NCBI GenBank assembly: GCA_027186245.1
Contig: CP114481.1
Coordinates: 39,029,501-39,093,500 of the forward strand
Length of the DNA stretch: 64,000 bases
Origin: Coriaria nepalensis
Lineage: Eukaryota > Streptophyta > Magnoliopsida > Cucurbitales > Coriariaceae
Direction of reading: 5' to 3'
The notes under the pieces were generated by a model. It did no database searches. It saw nothing but the letters and a program-made list of their open reading frames with translations, and was not told the origin of the DNA. Position numbers and translations under genes: made by a program. Of this stretch, positions 11,801 through 24,910 are shown one piece after another (within the stretch, counting starts at the first letter, position 1; each line of letters begins with the position of its first letter).

Positions 11801-12780
11801 CATTTCAAGTCAATAACTTATTTCAAAGCAAGTCGAACAAATTCAATTTTTGCAGTACAAACAGAAGTTTTGTGCATAACTTGCAAACGATCAATGCAAG
11901 GAAAGTGTGCATTCGTTTAACTTAAAATCATTTCAATGAGTCATTTCAAATCAATAATTTATTTCAAAGCAAGTCGAACGGATTCAATTTTTGCACAACA
12001 AACACAAGTTTTGTGCATAACTTGCAAATGATCAATGCAAGGAAAGTGTGCATTCGTTTAACCTTAAAATCATTTCAATGAGTCATTTCAAGTCAATAAG
12101 TTATTTCAAAGCAAGTCGAACGAATTCAATTTTTGCACTACAAACACAAGTTTTGTGCATAACTTGCAAATGATCAATGCAAGGAAAGTGTGCACTCGTT
12201 TAACCTTCAAATCATCTCAATGAGTCATTTCAAGTTAATAACTTATTTCAAAGCAAGTCGAACGAATTCAATTTTTGCACTACAAACACAAGTTTTGTGC
12301 ATAACTTTCAAATGATCATTGCAAAGAAAGTGTGCATTCGTTTAACCTTAAAATCATTTCAATGAGTCATTTCAAGTCAATAACTTATTTCAAAGCAAGT
12401 CGAACGAATTCTATTTTTGCACTACAAACACAAGTTTTGTGCATAACTTGCAAGTGATCAATGCAAGGAAAGTGTGCATTCGTTTAACCTTAAAATCATT
12501 TCAATGAGTCATTTCAAGTCAATCACTTATTTCAAAGCAAGTCGAATGAATTCAATTTTTGCACTACAAACACAAGTTTTGTGCATAACTTGTAAATGAT
12601 CAATGCAAGGAAAGTGTGCATTCGTTTAACCTTTAAATCATTTCAATGAGTCATTTCAAGTCAATAACTTATTTCAAAGCAAGTCGAACGAATTCAATTT
12701 TTGCACTACAAACACAAGTTTTGTGCATAACTTCCAAATGATCATTGCAAGGATAGTGTGCATTCGTTTAACCTTAATAT
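5260..12780 (+). repeat. 3,683 bp HOR (26 monomers), about two copies
   Basis: Sequence from about 5,260 aligns with about 8,943, and 8,509 with 12,192, at a constant offset of 3,683 bp. The match runs to about 9,097/12,780. Shared rare variants include TTTCAAATGTTCAAGGC, AACCATAAAATC, GTGGATAACTTGC, GAACAAATTC and CATTTGACTTAAAATC. Upstream, 4,170-5,090 aligns with 8,418-9,338 at 4,248 bp, which is 3,683 plus one 565 bp tetramer, so the left copy carries an extra tetramer. The exact period of 26 monomers is what in-register unequal exchange would give. Confidence 0.88.
6520..8410 (+). repeat. Internal 1,275 bp (9-monomer) duplication inside the 3,683 bp HOR
   Basis: A run with TTTCTAACC, AACCATAAAATC, GGATTC, GCACAACAAAC, GAACAAATTC and CAAACGATCAATGC at about 6,520-7,130 is repeated in the same order at about 7,800-8,410. 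For example, ATAAAATC lies at 6,681 and 7,956. Because the parent HOR is itself duplicated, the same pair recurs at about 10,200-12,090. This shows nesting: the nine-monomer duplication predates the 26-monomer one. Confidence 0.8.
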
Positions 12781-12782
12781 CA

Positions 12783-15460
12783 TTTCAATCAGTCATTTCA
12801 AGTGAATAACTTATGTCAAAGCAAGTCGAACGAATTCAATTTTTGCACTACAAACACAAGTTTTGTGCATAACTTCCAAATGATCATTGCAAGGAAAATG
12901 TGCATTCGTTTAACCTTAAAATCATTTCAATGAGTCATTCCAAGTCAATAACTTATTTCAAAGCAAGTCGAACGAATTCTATTTTTTCACTACAAACAGA
13001 AGTTTTTGCTTAACTTGCAAATTATCAATGCAAGGAAAGTGTGCATTCGTTTAACCTTTAAATCATTCAATGAGTCATTTCAAGTCAATAACTTATTTCA
13101 AAGCAAGTCGAACGAATTCAATTTTTGCGCTACAAACACAAGTTTTGTGCATAACTTGCAAGTGATCAATGCAAGGAAAGTGTGCACTCGTTTAACCTTC
13201 AAATCATTTCAATGAGTCATTTCAAGTCAATAACTTATTTCAAAGCAAGTCGAACGAATTCTATTTTTGCACTACAAACAGAAGTTTTTTGCATAACTTG
13301 CAAGTGATCAATGCAAGGAAAGTGTGCACTCGTTTAACCTTAAAATCATTTCAATGAGTCATTTCAAGTCAGTAACTTATTTCAAAGCAAGTCGAACGAA
13401 TTCTATTTTTGCACTACAAACACAAGTTTTGTGCATAACTTGCAAGTGATCAATGCAAGGAAAGTGTGCATTCGTTTAACCTTAAAATCATTTTAATGAG
13501 TCATTTCAAGTCAATAACTTATTTCAAAGCAAGTCGAACGAATTCAATTTTTGCACTACAAACACAAGTTTTGTGCATAACTTGCAAATGATCAATGCAA
13601 GGAAAGTGTGCATTCGTTTAACTTAAAATCATTTCAATGAGTCATTTCAAGTCAATGACTTATTTCAAAGCGAGTCGAACGAATTCAATTTTTGCGCTAC
13701 AAACACAAATTTTATGCATAACTTGCAAGTGATCAATGCAAGGAAAGTGTGCACTCGTTTAACCTTCAAATCATTTCAATGAGTCATTTCAAGTCAATAA
13801 CTTATTTCAAAGCAAGTCGAACGAATTCTATTTTTGCACTACAAACACAAGTTTTGTGCATAACTTGCAAGTGATCAATGCAAGGAAAGTGTGCATTCGT
13901 TTAACCTTAAAATCATTTTAATGAGTCATTTCAAGTCAATAACTTATTTCAAAGCAAGTCGAACGAATTCTATTTTTTCACTACAAACAGAAGTTTTTTG
14001 CATAACTTGCAATTGATCAAGGCAAGGAAAGTGTGCATTCGTTTAACCTTAAAATCATTTTAATGAGTCATTTCAAGTCAATAACTTATTTCAAAGCAAG
14101 TCGAACGAATTCTATTTTTTCACTACAAACAGAAGTTTTTTGCATAACTTGCAATTGATCAAGGCAAGGAAAGTGTGCATTCGTTTAACCTTAAAATCAT
14201 TTTAATGAGTCATTTCAAGTCAATAACTTATTTCAAAGCAAGTCGAACGAATTCAATTTTTGCACTACAAACACAAGTTTTGTGCATAACTTGCAAATGA
14301 TCAATGCAAGGAAAGTGTGCATTCGTTTAACTTAAAATCATTTCAATGAGTCATTTCAAGTCAATGACTTATTTCAAAGCAAGTCGAACGAATTCAATTT
14401 TTGCGCTACAAACACAAGTTTTATGCATAACTTGCAAGTGATCAATGCAAGGAAAGTGTGCACTCGTTTAACCTTCAAATCATTTCAATGAGTCATTTCA
14501 AGTCAATAACTTATTTCAAAGCAAGTCGAACGAATTCTATTTTTGCACTACAAACACAAGTTTTGTGCATAACTTGCAAGTGATCAATGCAAGGAAAGTG
14601 TGCATTCGTTTAACCTTAAAATCATTTTAATGAGTCATTTCAAGTCAATAACTTATTTCAAAGCAAGTCGAACGAATTCTATTTTTTCACTACAAACAGA
14701 AGTTTTTTGCATAACTTGCAATTGATCAAGGCAAGGAAAGTGTGCATTCGTTTAACCTTAAAATCATTTTAATGAGTCATTTCAAGTCAATAACTTATTT
14801 CAAAGCAAGTCGAACGAATTCTATTTTTTCACTACAAACAGAAGTTTTTTGCATAACTTGCAATTGATCAAGGCAAGGAAAGTGTGCATTCGTTTAACCT
14901 TAAAATCATTTCAATGAGTCATTTCAAGTCAATAACTTATTTCAAAGCAAGTCGAACGAATTCAATTTTTGCGCTACAAACACAAGTTTTATGCATAACT
15001 TGCAAATGATCAATGCAAGGAAAGTGTGCATTCGTTTAACCTTTAAATCATTCAATGAGTCATTTCAAGTCAATAACTTATTTCAAAGCAAGTCGAACGA
15101 ATTCAATTTTTGCGGTACAAACACAAGTTTTGTGCATAACTTGCAAATGATCAATGCAAGGAAAGTGTGCATTCGTTTAACCTTAAAATCATTTTAATGA
15201 GTCATTTCAAGTCAATAACTTATTTCAAAGCAAGTCGAACGAATTCTATTTTTGCACTACAAACACAAGTTTTGTGCATAACTTGCAAGTGATCAATGCA
15301 AGGAAAGTGTGCATTCGTTTAACCTTAAAATCATTTTAATGAGTCATTTCAAGTCAATAACTTATTTCAAAGCAAGTCGAACGAATTCTATTTTTTCACT
15401 ACAAACAGAAGTTTTTTGCATAACTTGCAATTGATCAAGGCAAGGAAAGTGTGCATTCGT
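12783..15460 (+). repeat. 2.7 kb segmental copy, partner at 20,861-23,540 (offset 8,078)
   Basis: TTTCAATCAGTC at 12,783 matches the same string at 20,861, and the order of variants is maintained to about 15,460/23,540. After that one side reads AAATCATTCAATG and the other AAAATCATTTCAATG. Shared private changes include GTCAGTAACTTA (13,370/21,448), CTTGCAATTGATCAAGG and GCGCTACAAACAC. Small differences such as CAATCTGTC at about 22,424 show that the copies have begun to diverge. 8,078 bp is 57 monomers. Confidence 0.85.
13610..15027 (+). repeat. 709 bp (5-monomer) tandem duplication inside the 2.7 kb segment
   Basis: Two consecutive five-monomer blocks match. CACTCG followed by TTTAACCTTCAAATC occurs at 13,752 and 14,461, an offset of 709 bp, with the same flanking order: TTTTAATG monomers, CTTGCAATTGATCAAGG, then GCGCTACAAACAC with TTTTATGC. 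The unit also appears in the 8,078 bp partner at about 21,688-23,105, so it existed before that copy was made. Confidence 0.8.
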
Positions 15461-15559
15461 TTAACCTTTAAATCATTCAATGAGTCATTTCAAGTCAATA
15501 ACTTATTTCAAAGCAAGTCGAACGAATTCAATTTTTGCGGTACAAACACAAGTTTTGTG

Positions 15560-16940
15560 CATAACTTGCAAATGATCAATGCAAGGAAAGTGTGCATTCG
15601 TTTAACCTTAAAATCATTTCAATGAGTCATTTCAAGTGAATAACTTATGTCAAAGCAAGTCGAACGAATTCAATTTTTGCACTACAAACACAAGTTTTGT
15701 GCATAACTTCCAAATGATCATTGCAAGGAAAATGTGCATTCGTTTAACCTTAAAATCATTTCAATGAGTCATTCCAAGTCAATAACTTATTTCAAAGCAA
15801 GTCGAACGAATTCTATTTTTCCACTACAAACAGAAGTTTTTGCTTAACTTGCAAATTATCAATGCAAGGAAAGTGTGCATTCGTTTAACCTTTAAATCAT
15901 TCAATGAGTCATTTCAAGTCAATAACTTATTTCAAAGCAAGTCGAACGAATTCAATTTTTGCGCTACAAACACAAGTTTTGTGCATAACTTGCAAGTGAT
16001 CAATGCAAGGAAAGTGTGCACTCGTTTAACCTTCAAATCATTTCAATGAGTCATTTCAAGTCAATAACTTATTTCAAAGCAAGTCGAACGAATTCTATTT
16101 TTGCACTACAAACAGAAGTTTTTTGCATAACTTGCAAGTGATCAATGCAAGGAAAGTGTGCACTCGTTTAACCTTAAAATCATTTCAATGAGTCATTTCA
16201 AGTCAATAACTTATTTCAAAGCAAGTCGAACGAATTCTATTTTTGCACTACAAACACAAGTTTTGTGCATAACTTGCAAGTGATCAATGCAAGGAAAGTG
16301 TGCATTCGTTTAACCTTAAAATCATTTTAATGAGTCATTTCAAGTCAATAACTTATTTCAAAGCAAGTCGAACGAATTCTATTTTTTCACTACAAACAGA
16401 AGTTTTTTGCATAACTTGCAAATGATCAAGGCAAGGAAAGTGTGCATTCGTTTAACCTTAAAATCATTTCAATGAGTCATTTCAAGTGAATAACTTATGT
16501 CAAAGCAAGTCGAACGAATTCAATTTTTGCACTACAAACACAAGTTTTGTGCATAACTTCCAAATGATCATTGCAAGGAAAATGTGCATTCGTTTAACCT
16601 TAAAATCATTTCAATGAGTCATTCCAAGTCAATAACTTATTTCAAAGCAAGTCGAACGAATTCTATTTTTTCACTACAAACAGAAGTTTTTGCTTAACTT
16701 GCAAATTATCAATGCAAGGAAAGTGTGCATTCGTTTAACCTTTAAATCATTCAATGAGTCATTTCAAGTCAATAACTTATTTCAAAGCAAGTCGAACGAA
16801 TTCAATTTTTGCGCTACAAGCACAAGTTTTGTGCATAACTTGCAAGTGATCAATGCAAGGAAAGTGTGCACTCGTTTAACCTTCAAATCATTTCAATGAG
16901 TCATTTCAAGTCAATAACTTATTTCAAAGCAAGTCGAACA
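15560..16940 (+). repeat. 850 bp (6-monomer) offset duplication
   Basis: A block with GTGAATAACTTATGTC, AAAATGTGC, CATTCCAAG, AGTTTTTGCTTAAC, CTTGCAAATTATC and AAATCATTCAATG occurs at about 15,600-16,070 and again at 16,450-16,920, offset 850 bp. The match ends near 16,940, where one copy has GAACAAATTC. The same block also occurs at about 12,800-13,300 (offset 2,834 from the first), 20,870-21,370 and 23,840-24,280, so it is a mobile module within the array. Confidence 0.8.
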
Positions 16941-17129
16941 AATTCAATTTTTGGAGTACAAACAGAAGTTTTGTGCATAACTTGCAAACGATCAATGCAA
17001 GGAAAGTGTGCATTCGTTTAACTTAAAATCATTTCAATGAGTCATTTCAAATCAATAATTTATTTCAAAGCAAGTCGAACGGATTCAATTTTTGCACAAC
17101 AAACACAAGTTTTGTGCATAACTTGCAAA

Positions 17130-17990
17130 TGATCATTGCAAGGAAAGTGTGCATTCGTTTAACCTTAAAATCATTTCAATGACTCATTTCAAGTCAATAA
17201 GTTATTTCAAAGCAAGTCGAACGAATTCAATTTTTGCACTACAAACACAAGTTTTGTGCATAACTTGCAAATAATCAATGCAAGGAAAGTGTGCACTCGT
17301 TTAACCTTCAAATCATTTCAATGAGTCATTTCAAGTTAATAACTTATTTCAAAGCAAGTCGAACGAATTCAATTTTTGCACTACAAACACAAGTTTTGTG
17401 CATAACTTTCAAATGATCATTGCAAGGAAAGTGTGCATTCGTTTAACCTTAAAATAATTTCAATGAGTCATTTCAAGTCAATAACTTATTTCAAAGCAAG
17501 TCGAACGAATTCTATTTTTGCACTACAAACACAAGTTTTGTGCATAACTTGCAAATGATCATTGCAAGGAAAGTGTGCATTCGTTTAACCTTAAAATCAT
17601 TTCAATGACTCATTTCAAGTCAATAAGTTATTTCAAAGCAAGTCGAACGAATTCAATTTTTGCACTACAAACACAAGTTTTGTGCATAACTTGCAAATGA
17701 TCAATGCAAGGAAAGTGTGCACTCGTTTAACCTTCAAATCATTTCAATGAGTCATTTCAAGTTAATAACTTATTTCAAAGCAAGTCGAACGAATTCAATT
17801 TTTGCACTACAAACACAAGTTTTGTGCATAACTTTCAAATGATCATTGCAAGGAAAGTGTGCATTCGTTTAACCTTAAAATAATTTCAATGAGTCATTTC
17901 AAGTCAATAACTTATTTCAAAGCAAGTCGAACGAATTCTATTTTTGCACTACAAACACAAGTTTTGTGCATAACTTGCAAGTGATCAATG
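17130..17990 (+). repeat. 426 bp (3-monomer) tandem duplication
   Basis: GACTCATTTC, an unusual G-to-C change in the usual TGAGTCA, occurs at 17,181 and 17,607, exactly 426 bp apart. Both are followed by the same ordered monomers: AATAAGTTATTTC, then CACTCG with CCTTCAAATC and GTTAATAAC, then CATAACTTTC and AAAATAATTTC. One copy reads CAAATAATCAATGC and the other CAAATGATCAATGC. Confidence 0.8.
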
Positions 17991-19590
17991 CAAGGAAAGT
18001 GTGCATTCGTTTAACCTTAAAATCATTTCAATGAGTCATTTCAAGTCAATCACTTATTTCAAAGCAAGTCGAACGAATTCAATTTTTGCACTACAAACAC
18101 AAGTTTTGTGCATAACTTGCAAATGATCAATGCAAGGAAAGTGTGCATTCGTTTAACCTTTAAATCATTTCAATGAGTCATTTCAAGTCAATAACTTATT
18201 TCAAAGCAAGTCGAACGAATTCAATTTTTGCACTACAAACACAAGTTTTGTGCATAACTTCCAAATGATCATTGCAAGGATAGTGTGCATTCGTTTAACC
18301 TTAAAATCATTTCAATGAGTCATTTAAAGTCAATAACTTATTTCAAAGCAAGTCGAACGAATTCTATTTTTTCAGTACAAACAGAAGTTTTTTGCTTAAC
18401 TTGCAAATGATCAATGCAAGGAAAGTGTGCATTCGTTTAACCGTTAAATCATTCAATGAGTCATTTCAAGTCAATAACTTATTTCAAAGCAAGTCGAACG
18501 AATTCTATTTTTGCACTACAAACACAAGTTTTGTGCATAACTTGCAAATGATCAATGCAAGGAAAGTGTGCATTCGTTTAACTTAAAATCATTTCAATGA
18601 GTCATTTCAAGTCAATGCCTTATTTCAAAGCAAGTGGAACGAATTCTATTTTTTCACTACAAACACAAGTTTTGTGCATAACTTGCAAATGATCATTGCA
18701 AGGAAAGTGTGCATTCGTTTAACCATAAAATCATTTCAATGTGTCATTTCAAGTCAATAATTTATTTCAAAGCAAGTCGAACGGATTCAATTTTTGCACT
18801 ACAAACACAAGTTTTGTGCATAACTTGCAAATGATCAATGCAAGGAAAGTGTGCACTCGTTTAACCTTCAAATCATTTCAATGAGTCATTTCAAGTTAAT
18901 AACTTATTTCAAAGCAAGTCGAACGAATTCAACTTTTGCACTACAAACACAAGTTTTGTGCATAACTTTCAAATGATCATTGCAAGGAAAGTGTGCATTC
19001 GTTTAACCGTAAAATAATTTCAATGAGTCATTTCAAGTCAATAACTTATTTCAAAGCAAGTCGAACGAATTCTATTTTTGCACTACAAACACAAGTTTTG
19101 TGCATAACTTGCAAGTGATCAATGCAAGGAAAGTGTGCATTCGTTTAACCTTAAAATCATTTCAATCTGTCATTTCAAGTCAATAACTTATTTCAAAGCA
19201 AGTCGAACGAATTCTATTTTTGCACTACAAACACAAGTTTTGTGCATAACTTGCAAATGATCAATGCAAGGAAAGTGTGCATTCGTTTAACTTAAAATCA
19301 TTTCAATGAGTCATTTCAAGTCAATGACTTATTTCAAGGCAAGTTGAACGAATTCTATTTTTTCACTACAAACACAAGTTTTGTGCATAACTTGCAAATG
19401 ATCAATGCAAGGAAAGTGTGCACTCGTTTAACCTTAAAATCATTTCAATGAGTCATTTCAAGTCAATAACTTATTTTGAAAGCAAGTCGAACGAATTCTA
19501 TTTTTGCACTACAAACACAAGTTTTGTGCATAACTTGCAAATGATCAATGCAAGGAAAGTGTGCACTCGTTTGACCTTAAAATCATTTCA
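17421..19590 (+). repeat. 2.2 kb segmental copy, partner at 27,481-29,650 (offset 10,060)
   Basis: The best anchor is TTATTTTGAAAGCAAG, a rare insertion-type change in TTATTTCAAAGCAAG. It occurs at 19,471 and 29,531, exactly 10,060 bp apart. Upstream, AAAATAATTTC, GACTCATTTC, CAATCACTTATTTC, AGGATAGTG and CCGTTAAATC all keep the same order. Downstream, both keep TTTGACCTTAAAATC before diverging. This is one of the longest-distance copies in the window and shows that exchange acts over at least 10 kb. Confidence 0.88.
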
Positions 19591-22500
19591 GTGAGTCATT
19601 TCAAGTCAATGACTTATTTCAAGGCAAGTTGAACGAATTCTATTTTTTCACTACAAACACAAGTTTTGTGCATAACTTGCAAATGATCAATGCAAGGAAA
19701 GTGTGCATTCGTTTAACTTAAAATCATTTCAATGAGTCATTTAAAGTCAATAAGTTATTTCTAACCAAGTCGAACGAATTCAATTTTTGCAGTACAAACA
19801 GAAGTTTTTTGCATAACTTGCAAATGATCATTGCAAGGAAAGTGTGCATTCGTTTAACCTTAAAATCATTTCAATGAGTCATTTCAAGTCAATAAGTTAT
19901 TTCAAAGCAAGTCGAAGGAATTCTATTTTTGCACTACAAACACAAGTTTTGTGCATAACTTGCAAATGATCAATGCAAGGAAAGTGTGCCCTCGTTTAAC
20001 CTTAAAATCATTTCAATGAGTCATTTCAAGTCAATAACTTATTTCAAAGCAAGTCGAACAAATTCTATTTTTGCACTACAAACACAAGTTTTGTGCATAA
20101 CTTGCAAATGATCAATGCAAGGAAAGTGTGCATTCGTTTAACTTAAAATCATTTCAATGAGTCATTTCAAGTCAATGACTTATTTCAAAGCAAGTCGAAC
20201 GAATTCAATTTTTGCACTACAAACACAAGTTTTGTGCATAACTTTCAAATGATCATTGCAAGGAAAGTGTGCATTCGTTTAACCTTAAAATCATTTCAAT
20301 GAGTCATTTCAAGTCAATAACTTATTTCAAAGCAAGTCGAACGAATTCTATTTTTGCACTACAAACACAAGTTTTGTGCATAACTTGCAAGTGATCAATG
20401 TAAGGAAAGTGTGCATTCGTTTAACCTTAAAATCATTTCAATGAGTCATTTCAAGTCAATAACTTATTTCAAAGCAAGTCGAACGAATTCTATTTTTGCA
20501 CTACAAACACAAGTTTTGTGCATAACTTGCAAGTGATCAATGCAAGGAAAGTGTGCATTCGTTTAACCTTAAAATCATTTTAATGAGTCATTTCAAGTCC
20601 ATAACTTATTTCCAAGCAAGTCGAACGAATTTTATTTTTTCACTACAAACAGAAGTTTTTTGCATAACTTGCAAATGATCAATGCAAGGAAAGTGTGCAT
20701 TCGTTTAACTTAAAATCATTTCAATGAGTCATTTCAAGTCAATGACTTATTTCAAAGCAAGTTGAACGAATTCTATTTTTTCACTACAAACACAAGTTTT
20801 TTGCATAACTTGCAAATGATCAATGCAAGGAAAGTGTGCATTCGTTTAACCTTAAAATCATTTCAATCAGTCATTTCAAGTGAATAACTTATGTCAAAGC
20901 AAGTCGAACGAATTCAATTTTTGCACTACAAACACAAGTTTTGTGCATAACTTCCAAATGATCATTGCAAGGAAAATGTGCATTCGTTTAACCTTAAAAT
21001 CATTTCAATGAGTCATTCCAAGTCAATAACTTATTTCAAAGCAAGTCGAACGAATTCTATTTTTTCAATACAAACAGAAGTTTTTGCTTAACTTGCAAAT
21101 TATCAATGCAAGGAAAGTGTGCATTCGTTTAACCTTTAAATCATTCAATGAGTCATTTCAAGTCAATAACTTATTTCAAAGCAAGTCGAACGAATTCAAT
21201 TTTTGCGCTACAAACACAAGTTTTGTGCATAACTTGCAAGTGATCAATGCAAGGAAAGTGTGCACTCGTTTAACCTTCAAATCATTTCAATGAGTCATTT
21301 CAAGTCAATAACTTATTTCAAAGCAAGTCGAACGAATTCTATTTTTGCACTACAAACAGAAGTTTTTTGCATAACTTGCAAGTGATCAATGCAAGGAAAG
21401 TGTGCACTCGTTTAACCTTAAAATCATTTCAATGAGTCATTTCAAGTCAGTAACTTATTTCAAAGCAAGTCGAACGAATTCTATTTTTGCACTACAAACA
21501 CAAGTTTTGTGCATAACTTGCAAGTGATCAATGCAAGGAAAGTGTGCATTCGTTTAACCTTAAAATCATTTTAATGAGTCATTTCAAGTCAATAACTTAT
21601 TTCAAAGCAAGTCGAACGAATTCAATTTTTGCACTACAAACACAAGTTTTGTGCATAACTTGCAAATGATCAATGCAAGGAAAGTGTGCATTCGTTTAAC
21701 TTAAAATCATTTCAATGAGTCATTTCAAGTCAATGACTTATTTCAAAGCAAGTCGAACGAATTCAATTTTTGCGCTACAAACACAAGTTTTATGCATAAC
21801 TTGCAAGTGATCAATGCAAGGAAAGTGTGCACTCGTTTAACCTTCAAATCATTTCAATGAGTCATTTCAAGTCAATAACTTATTTCAAAGCAAGTCGAAC
21901 GAATTCTATTTTTGCACTACAAACACAAGTTTTGTGCATAACTTGCAAGTGATCAATGCAAGGAAAGTGTGCATTCGTTTAACCTTAAAATCATTTTAAT
22001 GAGTCATTTCAAGTCAATAACTTATTTCAAAGCAAGTCGAACGAATTCTATTTTTTCACTACAAACAGAAGTTTTTTGCATAACTTGCAATTGATCAAGG
22101 CAAGGAAAGTGTGCATTCGGTTAACCTTAAAATCATTTTAATGAGTCATTTCAAGTCAATAACTTATTTCAAAGCAAGTCGAACGAATTCTATTTTTTCA
22201 CTACAAACAGAAGTTTTTTGCATAACTTGCAATTGATCAAGGCAAGGAAAGTGTGCATTCGTTTAACCTTAAAATCATTTTAATGAGTCATTTCAAGTCA
22301 ATAACTTATTTCAAAGCAAGTCGAACGAATTCAATTTTTGCACTACAAACACAAGTTTTGTGCATAACTTGCAAATGATCAATGCAAGGAAAGTGTGCAT
22401 TCGTTTAACTTAAAATCATTTCAATCTGTCATTTCAAGTCAATGACTTATTTCAAAGCAAGTCGAACGAATTCAATTTTTGCGCTACAAACACAAGTTTT

Positions 22501-24239
22501 ATGCATAACTTGCAAGTGATCAATGCAAGGAAAGTGTGCACTCGTTTAACCTTCAAATCATTTCAATGAGTCATTTCAAGTCAATAACTTATTTCAAAGC
22601 AAGTCGAACGAATTCTATTTTTGCACTACAAACACAAGTTTTGTGCATAACTTGCAAGTGATCAATGCAAGGAAAGTGTGCATTCGTTTAACCTTAAAAT
22701 CATTTTAATGAGTCATTTCAAGTCAATAACTTATTTCAAAGCAAGTCGAACGAATTCTATTTTTTCACTACAAACAGAAGTTTTTTGCATAACTTGCAAT
22801 TGATCAAGGCAAGGAAAGTGTGCATTCGTTTAACCTTAAAATCATTTTAATGAGTCATTTCAAGTCAATAACTTATTTCAAAGCAAGTCGAACGAATTCT
22901 ATTTTTTCACTACAAACAGAAGTTTTTTGCATAACTTGCAATTGATCAAGGCAAGGAAAGTGTGCATTCGTTTAACCTTAAAATCATTTCAATGAGTCAT
23001 TTCAAGTCAATAACTTATTTCAAAGCAAGTCGAACGAATTCAATTTTTGCGCTACAAACACAAGTTTTATGCATAACTTGCAATTGATCAAGGCAAGGAA
23101 AGTGTGCATTCGTTTAACCTTTAAATCATTCAATGAGTCATTTCAAGTCAATAACTTATTTCAAAGCAAGTCGAACGAATTCAATTTTTGCGCTACAAAC
23201 ACAAGTTTTGTGCATAACTTGCAAATGATCAATGCAAGGAAAGTGTGCATTCGTTTAACCTTAAAATCATTTTAATGAGTCATTTCAAGTCAATAACTTA
23301 TTTCAAAGCAAGTCGAACGAATTCTATTTTTGCACTACAAACACAAGTTTTGTGCATAACTTGCAAGTGATCAATGCAAGGAAAGTGTGCATTCGTTTAA
23401 CCTTAAAATCATTTTAATGAGTCATTTCAAGTCAATAACTTATTTCAAAGCAAGTCGAACGAATTCTATTTTTTCACTACAAACAGAAGTTTTTTGCATA
23501 ACTTGCAATTGATCAAGGCAAGGAAAGTGTGCATTCGTTTAACCTTAAAATCATTTCAATGAGTCATTTCAAGTCAATAACTTATTTCAAAGCAAGTCGA
23601 ACGAATTCAATTTTTGCACTACAAACACAAGTTTTGTGCATAACTTGCAAATGATCAATGCAAGGAAAGTGTGCATTCGTTTAACTTAAAATCATTTCAA
23701 TGAGTCATTTTAAGTCAATGACTTATTTCAAAGCAAGTTGAACGAATTCTATTTTTTCACTACAAACACAAGTTTTTTGCATAACTTGCAAATGATCAAT
23801 GCAAGGAAAGTGTGCATTCGTTTAACCTTAAAATCATTTCAATGAGTCATTTCAAGTGAATAACTTATGTCAAAGCAAGTCGAACGAATTCAATTTTTGC
23901 ACTACAAACACAAGTTTTGTGCATAACTTCCGAATGATCATTGCAAGGAAAATGTGCATTCGTTTAACCTTAAAATCATTTCAATGAGTCAATCCAAGTC
24001 AATAACTTATTTCAAAGCAAGTCGAACGAATTCTATTTTTTCACTACAAACAGAAGTTTTTGCTTAACTTGCAAATTATCAATGCAAGGAAAGTGTGCAT
24101 TCGTTTAACCTTTAAATCATTCAATGAGTCATTTCAAGTCAATAACTTATTTCAAAGCAAGTCGAACGAATTCAATTTTTGCGCTACAAACACAAGTTTT
24201 GTGCATAACTTGCAAGTGATCAATGCAAGGAAAGTGTGC

Positions 24240-24910
24240 ACTCGTTTAACCTTCAAATCATTTCAATGAGTCATTCCAAGTCAATAACTTATTTCAGAGC
24301 AAGTCGAACGAATTCTATTTTTTCACTACGAACAGAAGTTTTTTGCATAACTTGCAAGTGATCAATGCAAGGAAAGTGTGCATTCGTTTAACCTTTAAAT
24401 CATTTCAATGAGTCATTTCAAGTCAATAACTTATTTCAAAGCAAGTCGAACGAATTCTATTTTTGCACTACAAACACAAGTTTTTTGCATAACTTGCAAA
24501 TGATCAATGCAAGGAAAGTGTGCATTCGTTTAACCTTAAAATTATTTCAATGAGTCATTTCAAGTCAATAACTTATTTCAAAGCAAGTCGAACGAATTCA
24601 ATTTTTGCGCTACAAACACAAGTTTTGTGCATAACTTGCAAGTGATCAATGCAAGGAAAGTGTGCATTCGTTTAACCTTAAAATCATTTCAATGAGTCAT
24701 TTCAAGTCAATAAGTTATTTCAAAGCAAGTCGAACGAATTCTATTTTTGCACTACAAACACAAGTTTTGTGCATAACTTGCAAATGATCAATGCAAGGAA
24801 AGTGTGCACTCGTTTAACCTTAAAATCATTTCAATGAGTCATTTCAAGTCAATGACTTATTTCAAGGCAAGTTGAACGAATTCTATTTTTTCACTACAAA
24901 CACAAGTTTT
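24240..24910 (+). repeat. 0.67 kb segmental copy, partner at about 29,625-30,295 (offset 5,385)
   Basis: CTACGAACAG, an A-to-G change in CTACAAACAG, occurs at 24,326 and 29,711. In both places it is preceded by CATTCCAAG and TTTCAGAGCAAG and followed by AAAATTATTTC and then a GTCAATGACTTATTTCAAGG monomer. The order and the private changes support one duplicated block of about five monomers. Confidence 0.8.

Larger units (their letters stand above)
1..12780. repeat. Domain A: satellite with 566 bp and 3,683 bp higher-order repeats
   Basis: This stretch has no gene and consists only of satellite monomers. It is distinguished by the GTGAATAACTTATGTC monomer variant (for example near 903, 5,709, 6,283, 7,274, 9,401, 9,966 and 10,957), by CATTCATTT and GGATTC variants between about 6,500 and 12,000, and by two tandem HORs listed separately. 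The right boundary is placed at about 12,780, where the 3,683 bp register breaks and domain B sequence begins. The boundary is an interpretation of copy alignments and not a physical marker. Confidence 0.7.

Noticed and set aside
19471..19486. TTATTTTGAAAGCAAG as a possible insertion of foreign DNA
   Set aside because: It is only a one-base length change in TTATTTCAAAGCAAG, shared with 29,531 because the segment is duplicated.
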